A stretch of 64,000 nucleotides of DNA from the NCBI RefSeq assembly GCF_014805685.1, contig NC_060884.1:17667356-17731355 (forward strand), given 5' to 3'. Within the stretch, counting starts at the first letter, position 1, and each line of letters opens with the position of its first letter. Both the position numbers and the translations under genes were made by a program. Shown here one piece after another: positions 30,301 through 42,600 of this stretch. Origin of the DNA: Silurus meridionalis (taxonomy: Eukaryota > Chordata > Actinopteri > Siluriformes > Siluridae). Under the pieces are notes generated by a model. It ran no database searches. It saw only the letters and a program-made list of their open reading frames with translations, and was not told the origin of the DNA.

Positions 30301-32917
30301 GCCATTATGCCAAGGGGCCAAGACAACAGTTCACTTCTCTAGCGTACAAATTTCGAGACAAAGCTAATTCTGTCTATTGTTTGAACATCAATAAAGAGAT
30401 AAGCAACCACTCTTACAAAACCCCTCATTCCAGCATTTGTACACTGACCACTTGAGCAAATATAATGTGACTACTTTATTGGTTTGATGATAAAATCATC
30501 ATGCCAGAGACAGCAGGAGAAAACTTTACAAGGTTTGTTTAGATCAGAATCAGAATCAGAATTCACATATAATGTATTGCACACAACAGCAAAGATAACC
30601 TTTAATCTAGTCGACATTCAAACCCTGGCAATAAAGGCAATAACTTTACAAAGAACAGATGTAGATAAACATGTTGGCCATTTATCTTAAATGATAAAAG
30701 TTCCAAAAGACCGCTATGATACATTTAAATGGAAATGCATTAATGCAAAGTTTCCAGTAAAACCGCTCTGAAGCCAAGCATGAAGTTTCCATCAGCCATA
30801 GGCAAAATAAAAGCTATTTTTTACTTGACTACATGTGACTTGCTGCATCATGATGTTATTGGGTAAATCACCTACTCTTATACAATGCGTCATACAGATA
30901 CTAGATTTGTTTGTTAGCTAATAATTAAAAAGTTTTCATTTACACCACAAGATGGTTTACAATTGTTTTTGAATCCAAAACCAGAAGAAATATTAAGAAC
31001 ACTGGCCTGAATGGTTTTATCTTTTTACTTCAAAAAGGCAGACCTGAAGGTTTCTAATCTTGAGATATTTATAACAAATAAGAAAGAACACAGAAAATGT
31101 TGCCAATATCAAATTAGTGCAAATGTATCTGTTTATGAAGAATAACAAAGCATGATTATTATCGAATTCATTAATTTTATTTAATATCTAATTTATGTCC
31201 AATGATGCACAGTTATGGTTGAACTCTTTTTGGTGACATGTTAAGCTACAATCACTATTGCAAAAGCGTTGTTATTCACAATAGAACATATCAAATGTTT
31301 AAACTGAGGAAAATACCATTTTAAGGAAAATTTTTGTTGTTACGTTTCAATTTGATGGTTGCAACATGTCTCAAATAAAAAAGTTGGAGGAACATTTTTG
31401 CAACTAATTGGGTTAAGTTTGATAACAAGTAGGTAACATGACTAGATATAACAAAATATTTCTTATAGAGACAGAATCTCTCAAATGTAACTATGGGCAG
31501 GGCTTCACCAGTGAAAAACTACATCTACAAATTAATAATTTTCCTCAATGCAAAATCGCAACAGGAAATAATATCAAACACTTCTAGGAACTTGGAGAAA
31601 TCTTTCTGTGAGAGGGACAAGGGCAAGAATCAGTACTGGATGGCCCTAAACTTCAGGCCTTCAGCACTGCATTTAAAACAGGCATGATTCTAAATGGACT
31701 CGGAAACAAATCCAGAAATCATTGTGAACCGTGCCATTTACAAATGCAGGTGAAAAGTTCATCATGCAAAGGAGAAGCCATATGTGAACATGATCCAAAA
31801 ATGTCTTCTTTTGGGCCAAAGTTCATATAAAATAAACTGAAACAAAGTGGAAAGCTGTTCTTTGGTCAGATGAATCAAAATGTTAAATTCCTTTTGAAAA
31901 CTATGGACATTTGGTGCTTCAAGAAACAAAAAATACAACAAAGAATCCTGTATCAGACACAAATGGGACAACGTTCCTCTCCCAAAACTCCAGCATCCGG
32001 TCTCCTCGGCTCCCAGACTACTATACTGTTGTTAAAAGATGATGTGAGGCGACACGGTGGTAAACATGGCCCTCTCCCATTTACAATTTTTGGACCTGGT
32101 GTTGTAGTTATAATTTCCCGTGTGAATGTTCTCCGTGTCACAGCCATGTACAGTCATCTTTTTAAAAAGATGGGAAATGGTTAACTGTGATGGACTACAC
32201 TTTAGTTAAAGAGGAAATGTCACAATAAATTGAAAGTCACATTAAATTCAGGAAATGGTTGTGCAAATACATAGAAACATGGTTTGTTCATCATTATTGT
32301 TCAGTTGTTTCTGTGAAATGGTGAAACAGTAATGTGAGGAAGCTGTGATGACTGCAGCAGGACTTCAGCAGCTATACAGTGCTGGACTATAGTCAGAAAC
32401 ACATCGAACACCCCAGTAGTGAAATAACACCATAAGGTGTGTGTTTGTGCTTTTACTTTTTATTTTTCCAGTAAAAGGAAGAGAAATTAGTCAAATGCTG
32501 AAAATAATTTACTGCCAGTGTAATTCACACAGCTACTGAAGTAATAAAACAGTCCTGTCTGAAACTGCTATACATATAAACAAAAAATAGACTGTATAAT
32601 GGCCTACCTGTCACAAAACAACGGTTTGTATGTAATAAATAAACAACGCTAGACATGAATACTGTCCCTGATATTTATATTAATACTGAGAGTGGAAAAT
32701 AAACAGAAATGTATTTAATATCTAATATGAGCTACACTGTGAAGCGCACACAGAGTCCCGGGGCAGGTGATGGCACATGCACCTGTCATGCCTAAGCTTT
32801 CATTTCCCCTTAATACCGATCCAAGGGCTTAAGGACCGAAATGCTTACCCAGAAAATAAAGTTGAAGAAGAAAAGCAGGTATTTCACGCATTTCGTGGCT
32901 CCTTGCACTCTGCCCAT
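21487..32917 (-). CDS. tspan2: Tetraspanin-2
   Basis: Four-pass membrane organiser; mammalian TSPAN2 is enriched in oligodendrocytes and other neural cells. Eight exons join in frame: 32849-32917, 28864-28963, 23720-23817, 23305-23379, 23136-23207, 22988-23050, 21639-21722, 21487-21552. The product is 208 aa (human about 221). The start [15 protein letters not shown] matches the family N-terminus. [14 protein letters not shown] spans the end of TM2 and the small inner loop. The large extracellular loop has CCG at 140-142 plus C153 and C161, the four-cysteine pattern, and a sequon N128-D-T. The tail [13 protein letters not shown] resembles TSPAN2/CD9. Cysteines next to the membrane segments are likely palmitoylation sites. 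Position between tshb and ngf agrees with human TSPAN2, which separates it from cd9 and cd81. The acceptor of exon 3 is doubled (see findings). Confidence 0.93.
22825..22980. mobile_element. Decayed teleost interspersed repeat
   Basis: Text such as 'cacggtggacctggagcctg', 'gggtgtgagg' and 'aaggaaaccaa' follows the layout of a dispersed teleost repeat, also seen at 33408-33715 and in reverse at 48900-49110. Intronic in tspan2. The class was not resolved. Confidence 0.5.
25375..25520 (-). pseudogene. LINE ORF2 C-terminal fragment
   Basis: On the minus strand one frame reads [13 protein letters not shown] then ITAWYGN, followed by a RAL-stop segment. This is like the conserved end of reverse transcriptase polyproteins of fish non-LTR retrotransposons (L2/Rex1-like group). 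About 145 bp survive, with an in-frame stop. It lies within tspan2 intron 2. Confidence 0.6.
27240..27307. repeat. (CA)n microsatellite
   Basis: CA tract with a CT-rich lead-in, tspan2 intron. Confidence 0.9.
27363..27393. repeat. (AAT)n microsatellite
   Basis: About ten AAT units, 55 bp from the preceding CA tract. Confidence 0.9.
28095..28170. repeat. Two adjacent hairpin-forming inverted repeats
   Basis: Hairpin A, 28095-28117: aactatgtt / aacatagtt with a 5-nt loop. Hairpin B: attaaacagggaaaac (28126-28141) pairs with gttttccctgtttgat (28155-28170), 15 of 16 positions, 13-nt loop. Both lie in tspan2 intron 2. Confidence 0.75.
28964..32848 (-). other. tspan2: tspan2 intron 1
   Basis: Nearly 3.9 kb between coding exons 1 and 2. 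The only recognised content is the decayed Tc1-like transposon at about 31450-32210. The rest is AT-rich with no exon signal that I trust. Confidence 0.75.
31450..32210 (+). mobile_element. Internally deleted Tc1/mariner-like transposon
   Basis: Segments correspond to a fish Tc1-like transposase gene: 'aaggagaagccatatgtgaa', 'tcagatgaatcaaaatgtta', 'caagaatcctgtatcag' and 'tcccaaaactccagcatc', followed by a 'ggtaaacatggccctctccc' end. The middle of the transposase is missing around 31915, and frames are broken. It is a nonfunctional relic in tspan2 intron 1. Exact ends were not located. Confidence 0.65.
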
Positions 32918-33058
32918 GCTGACGGCGCCTCGTGTGTGTCCTCCGTTCGGGTAAAAATCGCAGGGATTAAAGTCCAACTCGAGCAGGAATCTCACTCACC
33001 CACACCGAGCACTTCTCTCCTCCTCGACCAGCTTTCCTTAAGCCCCGCCCCTTTCTTT

Positions 33059-33060
<2 letters not shown>
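32918..33060 (-). promoter_or_regulatory. tspan2: tspan2 promoter-proximal region
   Basis: The 140 bp upstream of the tspan2 start codon are GC-richer than the surroundings and contain a GC box (CCCCGCCCC, 33043-33051). No TATA box was seen, which suggests a TATA-less promoter. It abuts the microsatellite at 33061. Confidence 0.5.
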
Positions 33061-33096
<36 letters not shown>

Positions 33097-33110
33097 CTCT
33101 CTCTCTCTCT

Positions 33111-33177
<67 letters not shown>
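33061..33177. repeat. (CA)n(CT)n(CA)n compound microsatellite
   Basis: CA tract, then CT tract, then CA tract, directly upstream of the tspan2 promoter-proximal region. Confidence 0.95.
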
Positions 33178-33179
<2 letters not shown>

Positions 33180-33407
33180 ATTAGCTTTAGAGTTATACAT
33201 TTTATATACATATACATTCATCGTTGATTTCCGCTTTTTGACACATTACACACTTTTGGGTCATTTTATTAATGCAGTCTAGACCCCACCAAAGCACCTT
33301 GCTGGGTAAAAATGATCGCGTCATTCCTACAATGGTGATTTGTTACTCTTTATAGATGAGCACAAACTGTGCATACTGGCATGTGAACTCCAGTTGGAAA
33401 CTGGGGG

Positions 33408-33715
33408 GATTTCCCATCCATCTACCCTCTATACCACATGTCCTACACGGGGAAAACTGGGAATCCCAAGAAAGACAGGGCACAAGGCAGGGCACACCCA
33501 TGACAGGGTGCCAATCGCGCGCACGCGCACGAACGCATCCACACACACAATTTTGATATGCTCTTTAGCCAAGTGTGTTTTGACTAGAAAAAATTACCCA
33601 GAGGACAGAGGAAACTCCCTAATCTTCACACACAGGGAAGAGGGAGATTCATATACACAGCCCCAGAGGTAAGAAACAAACATACAAACCGCTAAGCCCG
33701 CTTGCTCACCCTGCA
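33408..33715 (+). mobile_element. Decayed teleost interspersed repeat
   Basis: The order 'catccatctaccctctatac', 'cacaaggcagggcaca', 'gacagggtgccaatcgc', a short CA run, 'acccagaggacagaggaaac' and 'cacagggaagaggg' follows a very common teleost dispersed repeat, in degenerate form. Confidence 0.6.
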
Positions 33716-34699
33716 GGTTACATATATAAGTAAAATATATTATTTGGAGTAAATCTGACCTCCTGGCAAACCATTTTTTTACATTTTTGAATTTCTTTAT
33801 TTTGTTTGTTTATTAGCCATTGAGCATTGTTTGAATGCTACCAATTAAAGTATCGTTGCTGGTCACATGGAAATATGTATTATATTTTCACACTGAACAT
33901 TGCTCTTTCGCAGCATGACAAAGTTGGTCAGGCAAAAATGTATTTTGTTTTATTTTAAATGGTTTCATAGTGTTATTTAATGTTCTTTTTGTTTTTTCAG
34001 GGTAATGAACTTAAGTCGCCCCCTAGTGGATTATCATAATACATATTCTTTACACATCTCAAAATCCCTGATTTCTTTTTATAGAGAGTAAATTTGGCTT
34101 TAAATACCTACAAATACATGCCAATATTAGCTACTTATATTTCGACTTTAAAAACTATTTTTCGAAAACTTTTTCAATGCATCTAATAAAATGTCAGACA
34201 GATTTTAATGTTTCTAATCAAATATTCATTACATTCAGTCTGGGATGTTTATTAAAAATGTACAGTTAGAACAGCTTTTGTGAATGGCTTCAGGCGTACT
34301 ATACTGATATTGGCTTTTAATACGTTCAGAATGCATAAACAAATAAAATACAATGAACATTTAAAGCTTTATTTTAACCCACAGTATATCAGGTTTTTGT
34401 GTAACAGGCAAATGTGCTGCATTAGGGGGCGGTGCTGTGCCTTTCATAAACTTACCCTGGCTTTCCATTTCTAGAGTTTCATTCGGGGAACCTTGCTCTG
34501 CTGGTGTGTTCTTATATACTGTGTGAACTTTTTTTACTCTTACTCCATACTCACTTGATTGCAATTGATTACTCAAATCATATCAATCTTATTACTGTTT
34601 CATGGAGACTGACTTCATCTTTTCCGTTGGGAGCAGTTCTATAAACAATTACATCTGAGATGTTTATTCCGTTTATCTTATTTAAAAATATAAGATAGT

Positions 34700-34702
<3 letters not shown>

Positions 34703-34739
<37 letters not shown>

Positions 34740-34760
34740 TATATATATATATATATATAC
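34703..34760. repeat. (CA)n(TA)n microsatellite
   Basis: CA then TA tract immediately left of the Tc1-like element. Confidence 0.9.
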
Positions 34761-34765
34761 ACATA

Positions 34766-35328
34766 CAGTACAGACCAAAAGTTTGGACACACCTTCTCAT
34801 TCAAAGAGTTTTCTTTATTTTCATGACTATGAAAATTGTAGATTCACACTGAAGGCATCAAAACTATGAATTAACACATGTGGAATTATATATGGAATTA
34901 TATACATAAGTATATAAGTATATACATATAAGTGTGAAACAACTGAAAAATGTCATATTCTAGGTTCTTCAAAGTAGCCACCTTTTGCTTTGATTACTGC
35001 TTTGCACACTCTTGGCATTCTCTTGATGAGCTTTAAGAGGTAGTCACCTGAAATGGTCTTCCAACAGTCTTGAAGGAGTTCCCCGAGAGATGCTTGGCAC
35101 TTGTTGGCCCTTTTGCCTTCACTCTGTGGTCCAGCTCACCCCTAAACCATCTCGATTGGGTTCGGGTCTGGTGACTGTGGAGGCCAGGTCATCTGGCGCA
35201 GCACCCCATCACTCTCCTTCTTGGTCAAATAGCCCTTGATGCCTTCAGTGTGACTCTACAATTTTCATAGTCATGAAAATAAAGTAAACTCTTTGAATGA
35301 GAAGGTGTGTCCAAACATTTGGTCTGTA

Positions 35329-35331
<3 letters not shown>
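34766..35331 (-). mobile_element. Tc1-like transposon, internally deleted, with intact termini
   Basis: Terminal inverted repeats of about 95 bp start 'cagtacagaccaaaagtttg' and match with a few differences. TA flanks both ends (34764-34765 and 35332-35333). The minus strand retains the C-terminal transposase part, with WPPQSPDPNPIE (around the last catalytic residue) then a stop, and later KTISGDYLLKLIKRMPR. About 566 bp remain. Nonautonomous and inactive as a coding unit. Confidence 0.88.

Positions 35332-35399
<68 letters not shown>
35332..35399. repeat. (TA)n microsatellite
   Basis: TA tract immediately right of the Tc1-like element, consistent with insertion into, or expansion of, a TA-rich target. 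Confidence 0.9.
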
Positions 35400-35403
<4 letters not shown>

Positions 35404-36907
35404 GTGTGTATAATTAGTATTTTTTAAAGAAAGCACTTTTCTAATCAAGTCACTGTAGGCTCTTGTGTAGTTTCACAACCTTCTCATCCCCCAGCGAGTC
35501 TGTGATTAGATACGTTTTGATCTACAATGCATGGGGACAAAAGAACAGGAAATCCAGTGCCTACTGCTCATTCATCAAAGAATATTATTCATGGTGCCAT
35601 CAAAGAGAATGAGATATAGGGTTGAAACTGCATGCGTACCCGATCTCTTTAGGCTGATTATTGGCTGATTTAACATGTTCTATGTGTGTGTGTTTATGTG
35701 AATGTGGAGGTCTGGGTGTGCATGGTGGAAGACTTTGTTTAAAATGTCATGGTAACCCTGGCCCATAGCATGACCCTGCCAATCACACAAGACCAACAAG
35801 AGTTAAAAAAAATACATCATTAGTAATCTGTAAACCTAACACTTGTCTCTCTGAGTAAAAATGATCTGTGATCTTTGACATCAGATATCTAAGTAGTAGG
35901 TTTCCAGGTCCTCAGGCATGACCTCATTATTAGGCCATGACTTTTTACACCCTGTCTTCTCGAGTTCTTCCTCATGGCAGAGGACATTACAAACTAAAAA
36001 AAATACCTGATTGGAACAATTCTGTTTGTGATGTCTGTAATTGTATTAGATTTGAAAAAATAATTTCCCAAACAGTTTGATCTGGAAGGTCAACTCATTC
36101 CTGAGTGTCTTTGTTACTGTAGCTCTACTGAGCCATGGAACATTTTTTACATTTCAGTAAATCCCCTTGTGTTTATTTCTCGTGCATGAAAGAAACATAC
36201 CATCTGGAGCGGGTTGTGAGGCAGAGCTGACCATATTGATTCCCTCAAACCTAGTTTCATTTTGTCTCCTGGAGAGTCGCTCAACATGTGTTGGTCATAT
36301 TTTGAGGCAGCATAAACCACACACCAGACTTTTTTTGGAATGTGCCCCACATATGGTACCATGGACTGTTCCTCAGGTCAGAGGCTTTCCCTTAACCTTA
36401 TCCAATAAATCAGGAAAATAGTTGAAAATAATCCTTAAGTGTTCCTGTGCTGTAGTACAGGGTGGGCCTTAGAAAAGTAGCCCGCCTCCATTGCCAGACA
36501 GACGGATAGTCTGCAGACAGGGAGCAAGAGACTCCTCAAAAGAGTTATAACATCCTCATGTTTTTTCACCTAATAAACATAGAGAATTAACATAATCTCA
36601 CATTTTATAAATCACACCACTAAGCCCACAGAACACAGAAAAATAATAATGCTTCAGATTTAATAAATAACAATAGCAATAACAATAACAAAATAATGCA
36701 TAACACATGCAGTCATCATAAACAAGCATTTTTGATCTGTTATCTCTGTAGTCCGCATAGTAAACTACGCATGTCCATCTTGAAATATAATAGGATACTA
36801 TGTTCTGCTACAGATTTTTCCACATGGCTCTCGAATAGACTCTCATAAAGCCAAAGAAATAATAATAGTATTAAGGCATATCAAATGATCGCCTTGTTCA
36901 TAATCTT

Positions 36908-36913
36908 TTTATT
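36908..36913 (-). terminator. ngf: Possible poly(A) signal of ngf
   Basis: AATAAA on the minus strand, 60 nt after the ngf stop codon. If used, the 3'UTR is very short; more distal sites are possible. Confidence 0.35.
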
Positions 36914-36972
36914 GATGGTACCGATAACATCAATATACGACATCAATAAGTCAACCTTTATATGACATACTG

Positions 36973-37566
36973 TCATTGTCTCCATGACTTGCGGCTGAGC
37001 ACACACACACAGGCTACGTTGATCCTAATAAGTCTCCAAGCCACCAGGTTTTTAAAAGAAGTCAGTGCTCTCACAAATGTATGAGAGTTGGTGCAGTATG
37101 AGTTCCAGTGGCGCACATCAATCCCAAGACATCCAGAGCCCCCGGTTCTGGACTCGCTGCACACCGTTTCAAAGAAGTACTGCTTTTTCTTAACATCATT
37201 GATGTTGACGTCAGGCAGCACAGTTACCTCATTGCCTGAGATGTCCGTTGCTTTTGTCTTATTACCCACCCAGAAGCTGACGCTCTCACACACTGAGTAC
37301 ACGCCACGGTTCTGCGGCTGTCCTGCCCGCCTCTTTGTCCTGTCCTTTGAGCCCTGGTGTTCTGAAGGCTCTGAATCGGGGGGGTGTTCACTGAAAAGCA
37401 CGCGAGGTGACCGGTACCGCCTCTTGTTGAAGAGTTTGGGGTCCACGGTGGGAGTGGTATCAGATGTCTGCTCATGCTTGCTGTCCTGTGGGCAGATATC
37501 GCCCGCTCGCAATGCCAAATTGTGGCCGCAGAACAGGAGCAGCAGAGCTAACATGGACCACCGCAT
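36973..37566 (-). CDS. ngf: Nerve growth factor precursor
   Basis: Secreted neurotrophin; the mature dimer binds TrkA and p75NTR to support sensory and sympathetic neurons. The whole precursor is in one exon, as usual for neurotrophins: 197 aa starting at ATG 37564-37566, just after the acceptor CTCTAG. A signal peptide covers about residues 1-20. The prodomain is short (about 60 aa; the human prepro region is about 121 aa) and ends at a furin-type RTKRR (76-80). The mature part of about 117 aa carries the six knot cysteines (SVCES, ETVCS, GSGCLG, NSYCTN, VACVC) and the family blocks [16 protein letters not shown] and [13 protein letters not shown] sequon NKT follows WVG, where mammals have DKT. 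Teleosts have ngfa and ngfb; the synteny does not decide between them. BDNF and NT-3 are excluded by [12 protein letters not shown] and the neighbours. Confidence 0.95.
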   Translation of the reverse strand: MRWSMLALLLLFCGHNLALRAGDICPQDSKHEQTSDTTPTVDPKLFNKRRYRSPRVLFSEHPPDSEPSEHQGSKDRTKRRAGQPQNRGVYSVCESVSFWVGNKTKATDISGNEVTVLPDVNINDVKKKQYFFETVCSESRTGGSGCLGIDVRHWNSYCTNSHTFVRALTSFKNLVAWRLIRINVACVCVLSRKSWRQ

Positions 37567-38706
37567 GGGCAAAGCAGGACCTAGAGGAAAATATGACCGA
37601 ATGAAAAATAAAAGTGTGATAGAAACATTGTAATATTATCACAGAATATTGGTTAATTTACCAGTATAAAGATTTGTCAATGACTAATTACAAATTATTT
37701 TATCAGGTTTTATGTAATACAGAAATAGTTAGAGAATGTGCAGCACAGTATTATACCTGTACTTATGACAAATGTTAGTGCCAGATTTGTGGTTATCATG
37801 TATTTAATGAAAATACCTTAAATTGGACTACATGTATCAGTTTATTCAAACAAGTGAAAATAACACAGTAATTATCTAAGAATTACAAATAAAATGTAAA
37901 ATGATTTATCATCTATAAAAATCACAAAAGCACAATGTATTTTGTTTGTTTGATTACTTTAATTGGCAGAGTATTTAATTATTGGTATTAGTGATTGATT
38001 AAAAAAAAGATACTACAGAAGGTAACAGATAATCCTTTATAACTGAAAGGATTTCAATTATATTTTATAGATTTTTTGATATCCTAGATTTTATTTATAT
38101 TGTAGGCTTGTTTACAGCCTAAGCAGTGGTAAGTTCTCATGTCTTTACACACATACTGTGGAAAATATGAGCGATTTAGTGTGTATGGTTTTGATTTTGC
38201 TAGCAGAAAGATAAAAGAAACAATATGTAGAAAGAATCATATGGCTTGCATTTACAGCACACCCTTTAGTCAGTCTACCCTGCTGTTCAAGAAAATGTCA
38301 CAAAAGGTTATAACCAGGTGTGATGCAGCCTTAAAATTCTAAGCAAAATAAGGCTATCCACGCAATGTATTTTTAACTTAATTATTTTACGTTATTAAAA
38401 AATATTCTGAATATTTCTATACACAGGTTTTGACATTATGTTGGATGGTAAATATTCTGTATTTACTTATAGGTTTTGTGAAAAAAATTACAGTTTGAAT
38501 CCTTATTCTTCTTTATATCTATGACTAAAAGAGGGGTACATTTCAAAAATGCTATCTATAAAAATCACTCTTTACTTCCCCTTAGTGAACACTTAACTTT
38601 CTGTACAAATACACCAGAAATAAAAGCTACATCAGAGACTGTAAAGGCGAGTAAATGCATTTTAAAACAATTGCTATATTTGACCAATACTGTGGACTGT
38701 GCATAC

Positions 38707-38824
38707 CTGTGAGACGTGTCCAAATGAACTCGTCTTTCCTGTCTGGCCTCAGGGGGAGTACTGGGGTTTCATAATGGTATGAGCAGCCAGTGTCAAGTCA
38801 TTAGCTTCTACAAGCTCTCTGATT
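38707..38824 (-). other. ngf: Probable ngf 5'UTR exon
   Basis: On the minus strand, acceptor TTTCAG, 118 nt, then donor CACAG|GTATGC. It lies 1.1 kb upstream of the coding exon, which itself begins at an acceptor near 37583. Two tiny upstream ORFs occur inside (ATG-ACT-TGA, and an ATG seven codons before a TGA). Inference from splice signals and from the multi-exon 5' structure of mammalian NGF. Confidence 0.5.
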
Positions 38825-38829
38825 CTGAA

Positions 38830-39556
38830 AGACAATGAACCCAATTAGTAAAATATCTGAGGAATTTTACAAAACAAAATTCTATCTTCAGTGACAATAT
38901 TATCAAGGTTGTTGTGCCTTCAGAGTCAGTCCCAGGCATGCTGGGCACATTTTATAAATAGACACATGAATATTTCTGAAATATGTATTATTTTACACAC
39001 AAGTGAATGAAGTTAGGAAATTCTATACATTTTCAAATGAAAAGTTATTTACCTGGTGATAAGTCACAATAAAAGAATTATTACTTATATAACATAAAAA
39101 TTGCTGTAGTAATTTGAAACACACCTCATACCTCTCACACTCATGAAACACTCGAGTGACACACAAGCAAACGTAAACTAGTACAAATATACTCCATCAC
39201 CACACACAGCCTTATCGGTCTAATGCCACGTATGCCAGCTATGAACTGTGTTTTTTTTCATTGCATTGTTATTATAAGGTAGCTTATTTGTGTGTCTGTC
39301 TGCGTTTGTGGTTTCGCTGAGCGGATCTAGAAAAACCTTAGGTGCTGACCGAGCACTCATTAGTTGGAATGGAATGTAGTTAAATACAGTAAAAGCATTA
39401 TTTCTTGCAGGGCCACCAATGGTCCTGGCGACATGAAGAACCTAGAGGATTCACTAATCTCTCACTAAAACCACAGCCCATATTCATATGGTAACAGTTC
39501 CATAGTTTCCCACTGGCCCACCTTTCTAAAGGGAAATGTGAACCCTTCAGTCGCAA

Positions 39557-39602
<46 letters not shown>

Positions 39603-42600
39603 TCTTATCTGCAATCATAGGCCTGTGAAAGCCACCGCCTGAAGGAAAACCCTCCATGAACATTCTTGTGTGAAAAACACATGGATAAATTGTGGCTTTG
39701 TGTTGGCTCCAACCCGGCAGCCTACAGCACACAGCACCAGATTTCACAAAACGCATTAAGTAATATTAACTAAAACATTTATTCAAACTTTCACACACTA
39801 TATGTCACCACTTCTTGAAGTCTTGCAATATGCTAGCTTCTTTTTATGCAGGTGGCAATTCAATGTCCCACTGAATAATGAACATTATGCCTAAAAGGAA
39901 GCATCTCATAAAGTTAACATAATGGTTTCTAAAATTATTTGTGTGAGACACAATTATATCACTACAAAGTGCTAGTTTGAATTCCTTTTATAAATCAAAC
40001 GTGTACACCAGGTGCATCACAAATAATCACAAGGCTTCGCTAGCTTTGGGCAAATCACTTCAGCACTTGAGGACTTTTGTGAAGCTGACAAATGAATGAG
40101 CTTCCTCCTTATAGCATCCATTAATTATTTCTGTTGTAAATCAATTACACATACATGTACATTCACATATGTGAGGTGCTTCTACAATTATTCATGTGGA
40201 AAGCATTTAATAAGAAGAGGTGACCTAGAGTTGAATGTCAGTCTGCCCTTTCCTGTCTATTCAAGTTCTTAGGAAGAGATAAGAATAATCGTATAAATAA
40301 ACTCAGAGCACTTTAGGGCACAGAATCAACTAAAAGACTGAATAGCAAATACTTAGTTTCAGTTCAATAGTAATAAAACCCTAACATGTAGTTCTCCTCC
40401 CTGATGATGTAGCTTCTTGCTGCTCCTTGCTGTGATATATGAAGAATGTCTGAATCACATTAACACAGTGACACATGAAAACAAGTCTACGCATTATACC
40501 AAGTATGATACTGTTTCAACTGGAGCCAGTAGTCTTTTTTCAAAGCAGTATGCGATTTTTCACTACACACCTGTGCCACATCTCGTTTTGTGGACAAGCT
40601 GTAAACTACCATCACCTCTGCCATGGCAAGGCTTGTCATTCTGGAATGTGCAGGATAACTTCCCCTGTTAGACAGACAGGTCAGAGGTGTTGTGCGGCTG
40701 TCTGCATGTCTGTGTGTGGTCCGCATTGCTACAGGTTCAGTAACAGTCAAAACTGTTTAGACACTGATTCAGTGTGGTGAGAAGAGAATATGGGTAAATG
40801 AATATCCAAATGTTTTAAACTGAAAATGTTCCGCCATCTTCAATTACATTTTTATATAATAGTAAGATAGCAGAATTAGTGCACTTATATACTGCTAATT
40901 CATTGGACTGAATACATTTTAAAAAGGATCAATTGTATGTTGGCAGCAAGCATATTTCTCCACTCAACATGAAAAAGGATAAATGATCATTTTAAAATTC
41001 GTTGCAGATTTCAATTAGATTTCTGCAGATTTCTTCAACAGCCTTTAATTAAATACATATTAAAAATAATTTCCAACTTGGGGATCAGGAATTGTGCATT
41101 TCTAAACCATTAGCTGCATTTCCAGTAACAATAAAACGAGACTCTCAAATTTTTGGCCTGTTGATTAGTTCACCTCAGAGACTTTACCTCAGCAGAATTT
41201 AACAATTATATAATGCTTCACTGCCTCAACTGTTAAGTGTAGCCCCAAACAACCAGCTGCTTCAGATCATCCCTAAGTTTCCACTGAGACCATAAGCTGT
41301 GCTGTTCACTTAGATACAGCTATAATAGCAAGACAGGGGGCTATGAGAAAGTTCATCTAGAAGTTTTCTTATAATATATGTACAGTACCTTTCAGTTAAA
41401 ATTATAAAACAAGTAGGGGATTCTTTTGGCGTTCAATCATCTGCTGTATTGATATTGTCTTTTGCCTCCGACTTTGTGGATACTTTGTGGAAGAATCACA
41501 TATGCCTGTAAAAGTCAGGTGTCCCATCACTTTTGCGTATATAGCATTATATTATAAAGTGCAGTTTACATAGATAATACAGTACAGTAGAACACAAAAC
41601 AATTAATGAGCATGTATTTCACGATTTCTAAACATACATTATCTATTTCTTAATAAGGTAGAACAGAACTGTATTCTCTACATGATGTAACCTGATTCTA
41701 ACAATATATTAAATGGATATTATGTAGGAGTGCAAGAGAGTTGTGGAAAATGAATACTTGTTCTCAGACAGGTAAGCCTGTAATAATTAGGTCTAAATTC
41801 ATAAAGAAGCATTTCAAGGCAAAAAGGCATTCCAAATGGATTGGTGCTTCAGGCCATGTGCTTTAAAGAAAATTTTGCTTGGTCTGCCAGCTAGCTACAG
41901 CTTGCTAGGAATCTGGGAACTAAGAGAACCATTTTGCCCTTTGGCCATTGTTTAGCGTTAGCAGTCTACAGAGGATAATCGCATGCAATTGAGACCGACT
42001 GTCAGCTTTTCTATCTCAATGACAGCCTTTCTCTTTGTAATACTTAAAAGGTCTAATATGACTAAAAGCTCTTTTGCAATAAGGGATTCTATTCGGAAAC
42101 GGTAGCTATAAATATGAGGACTCCTGAAAACAGGATGCCTATCTGTCAGGGCATGAAGGCTCAAACCAGATGTGTTGGACCCGATCACCAAAATCAGAAT
42201 ACAGGTAGAATTAAAAAATTAATAGAATGTAGCATTACTGTTCATCCATAATCACATCTTGACTGATCAAACATTCTCTCTGTATTAACAAGTTGCTTAG
42301 GTCATATAAGTTTTGTCCAAGAAGAGTTTTCTCACATAACCGAACCCTGTTATGCTAGCACCACTTAAAGCAACTGTGGACGTGTCATATTATTTAATGT
42401 GAAAAGAGACATGGTATCAACAGACACACTTTCTCATGCATTGCAGGTCAGTACAGGTGTTAATAACATAGTGTTGTAAAACTGCTTTATGTTTTTAATT
42501 GTCAAATACAGACATGCCTGTCTATAATTATTCTTGTTATGGTGCTTTATGTCCCTTGCTTATATTGTGTATAATCTCACATCAGGTCAGGTTGTAGGTG

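Larger units (their letters stand above)
33178..36900. other. Intergenic region between tspan2 and ngf
   Basis: Contains a decayed interspersed repeat (33408-33715), a Tc1-like element (34766-35331) bounded by TA microsatellites, and otherwise unremarkable AT-rich sequence. The 3'UTR of ngf may extend into its right part. Confidence 0.7.

Noticed and set aside
37567..37572. Extended ngf start two codons upstream
   Set aside because: The codon there is TTG; the first ATG is 37564-37566, 17 nt inside the exon.
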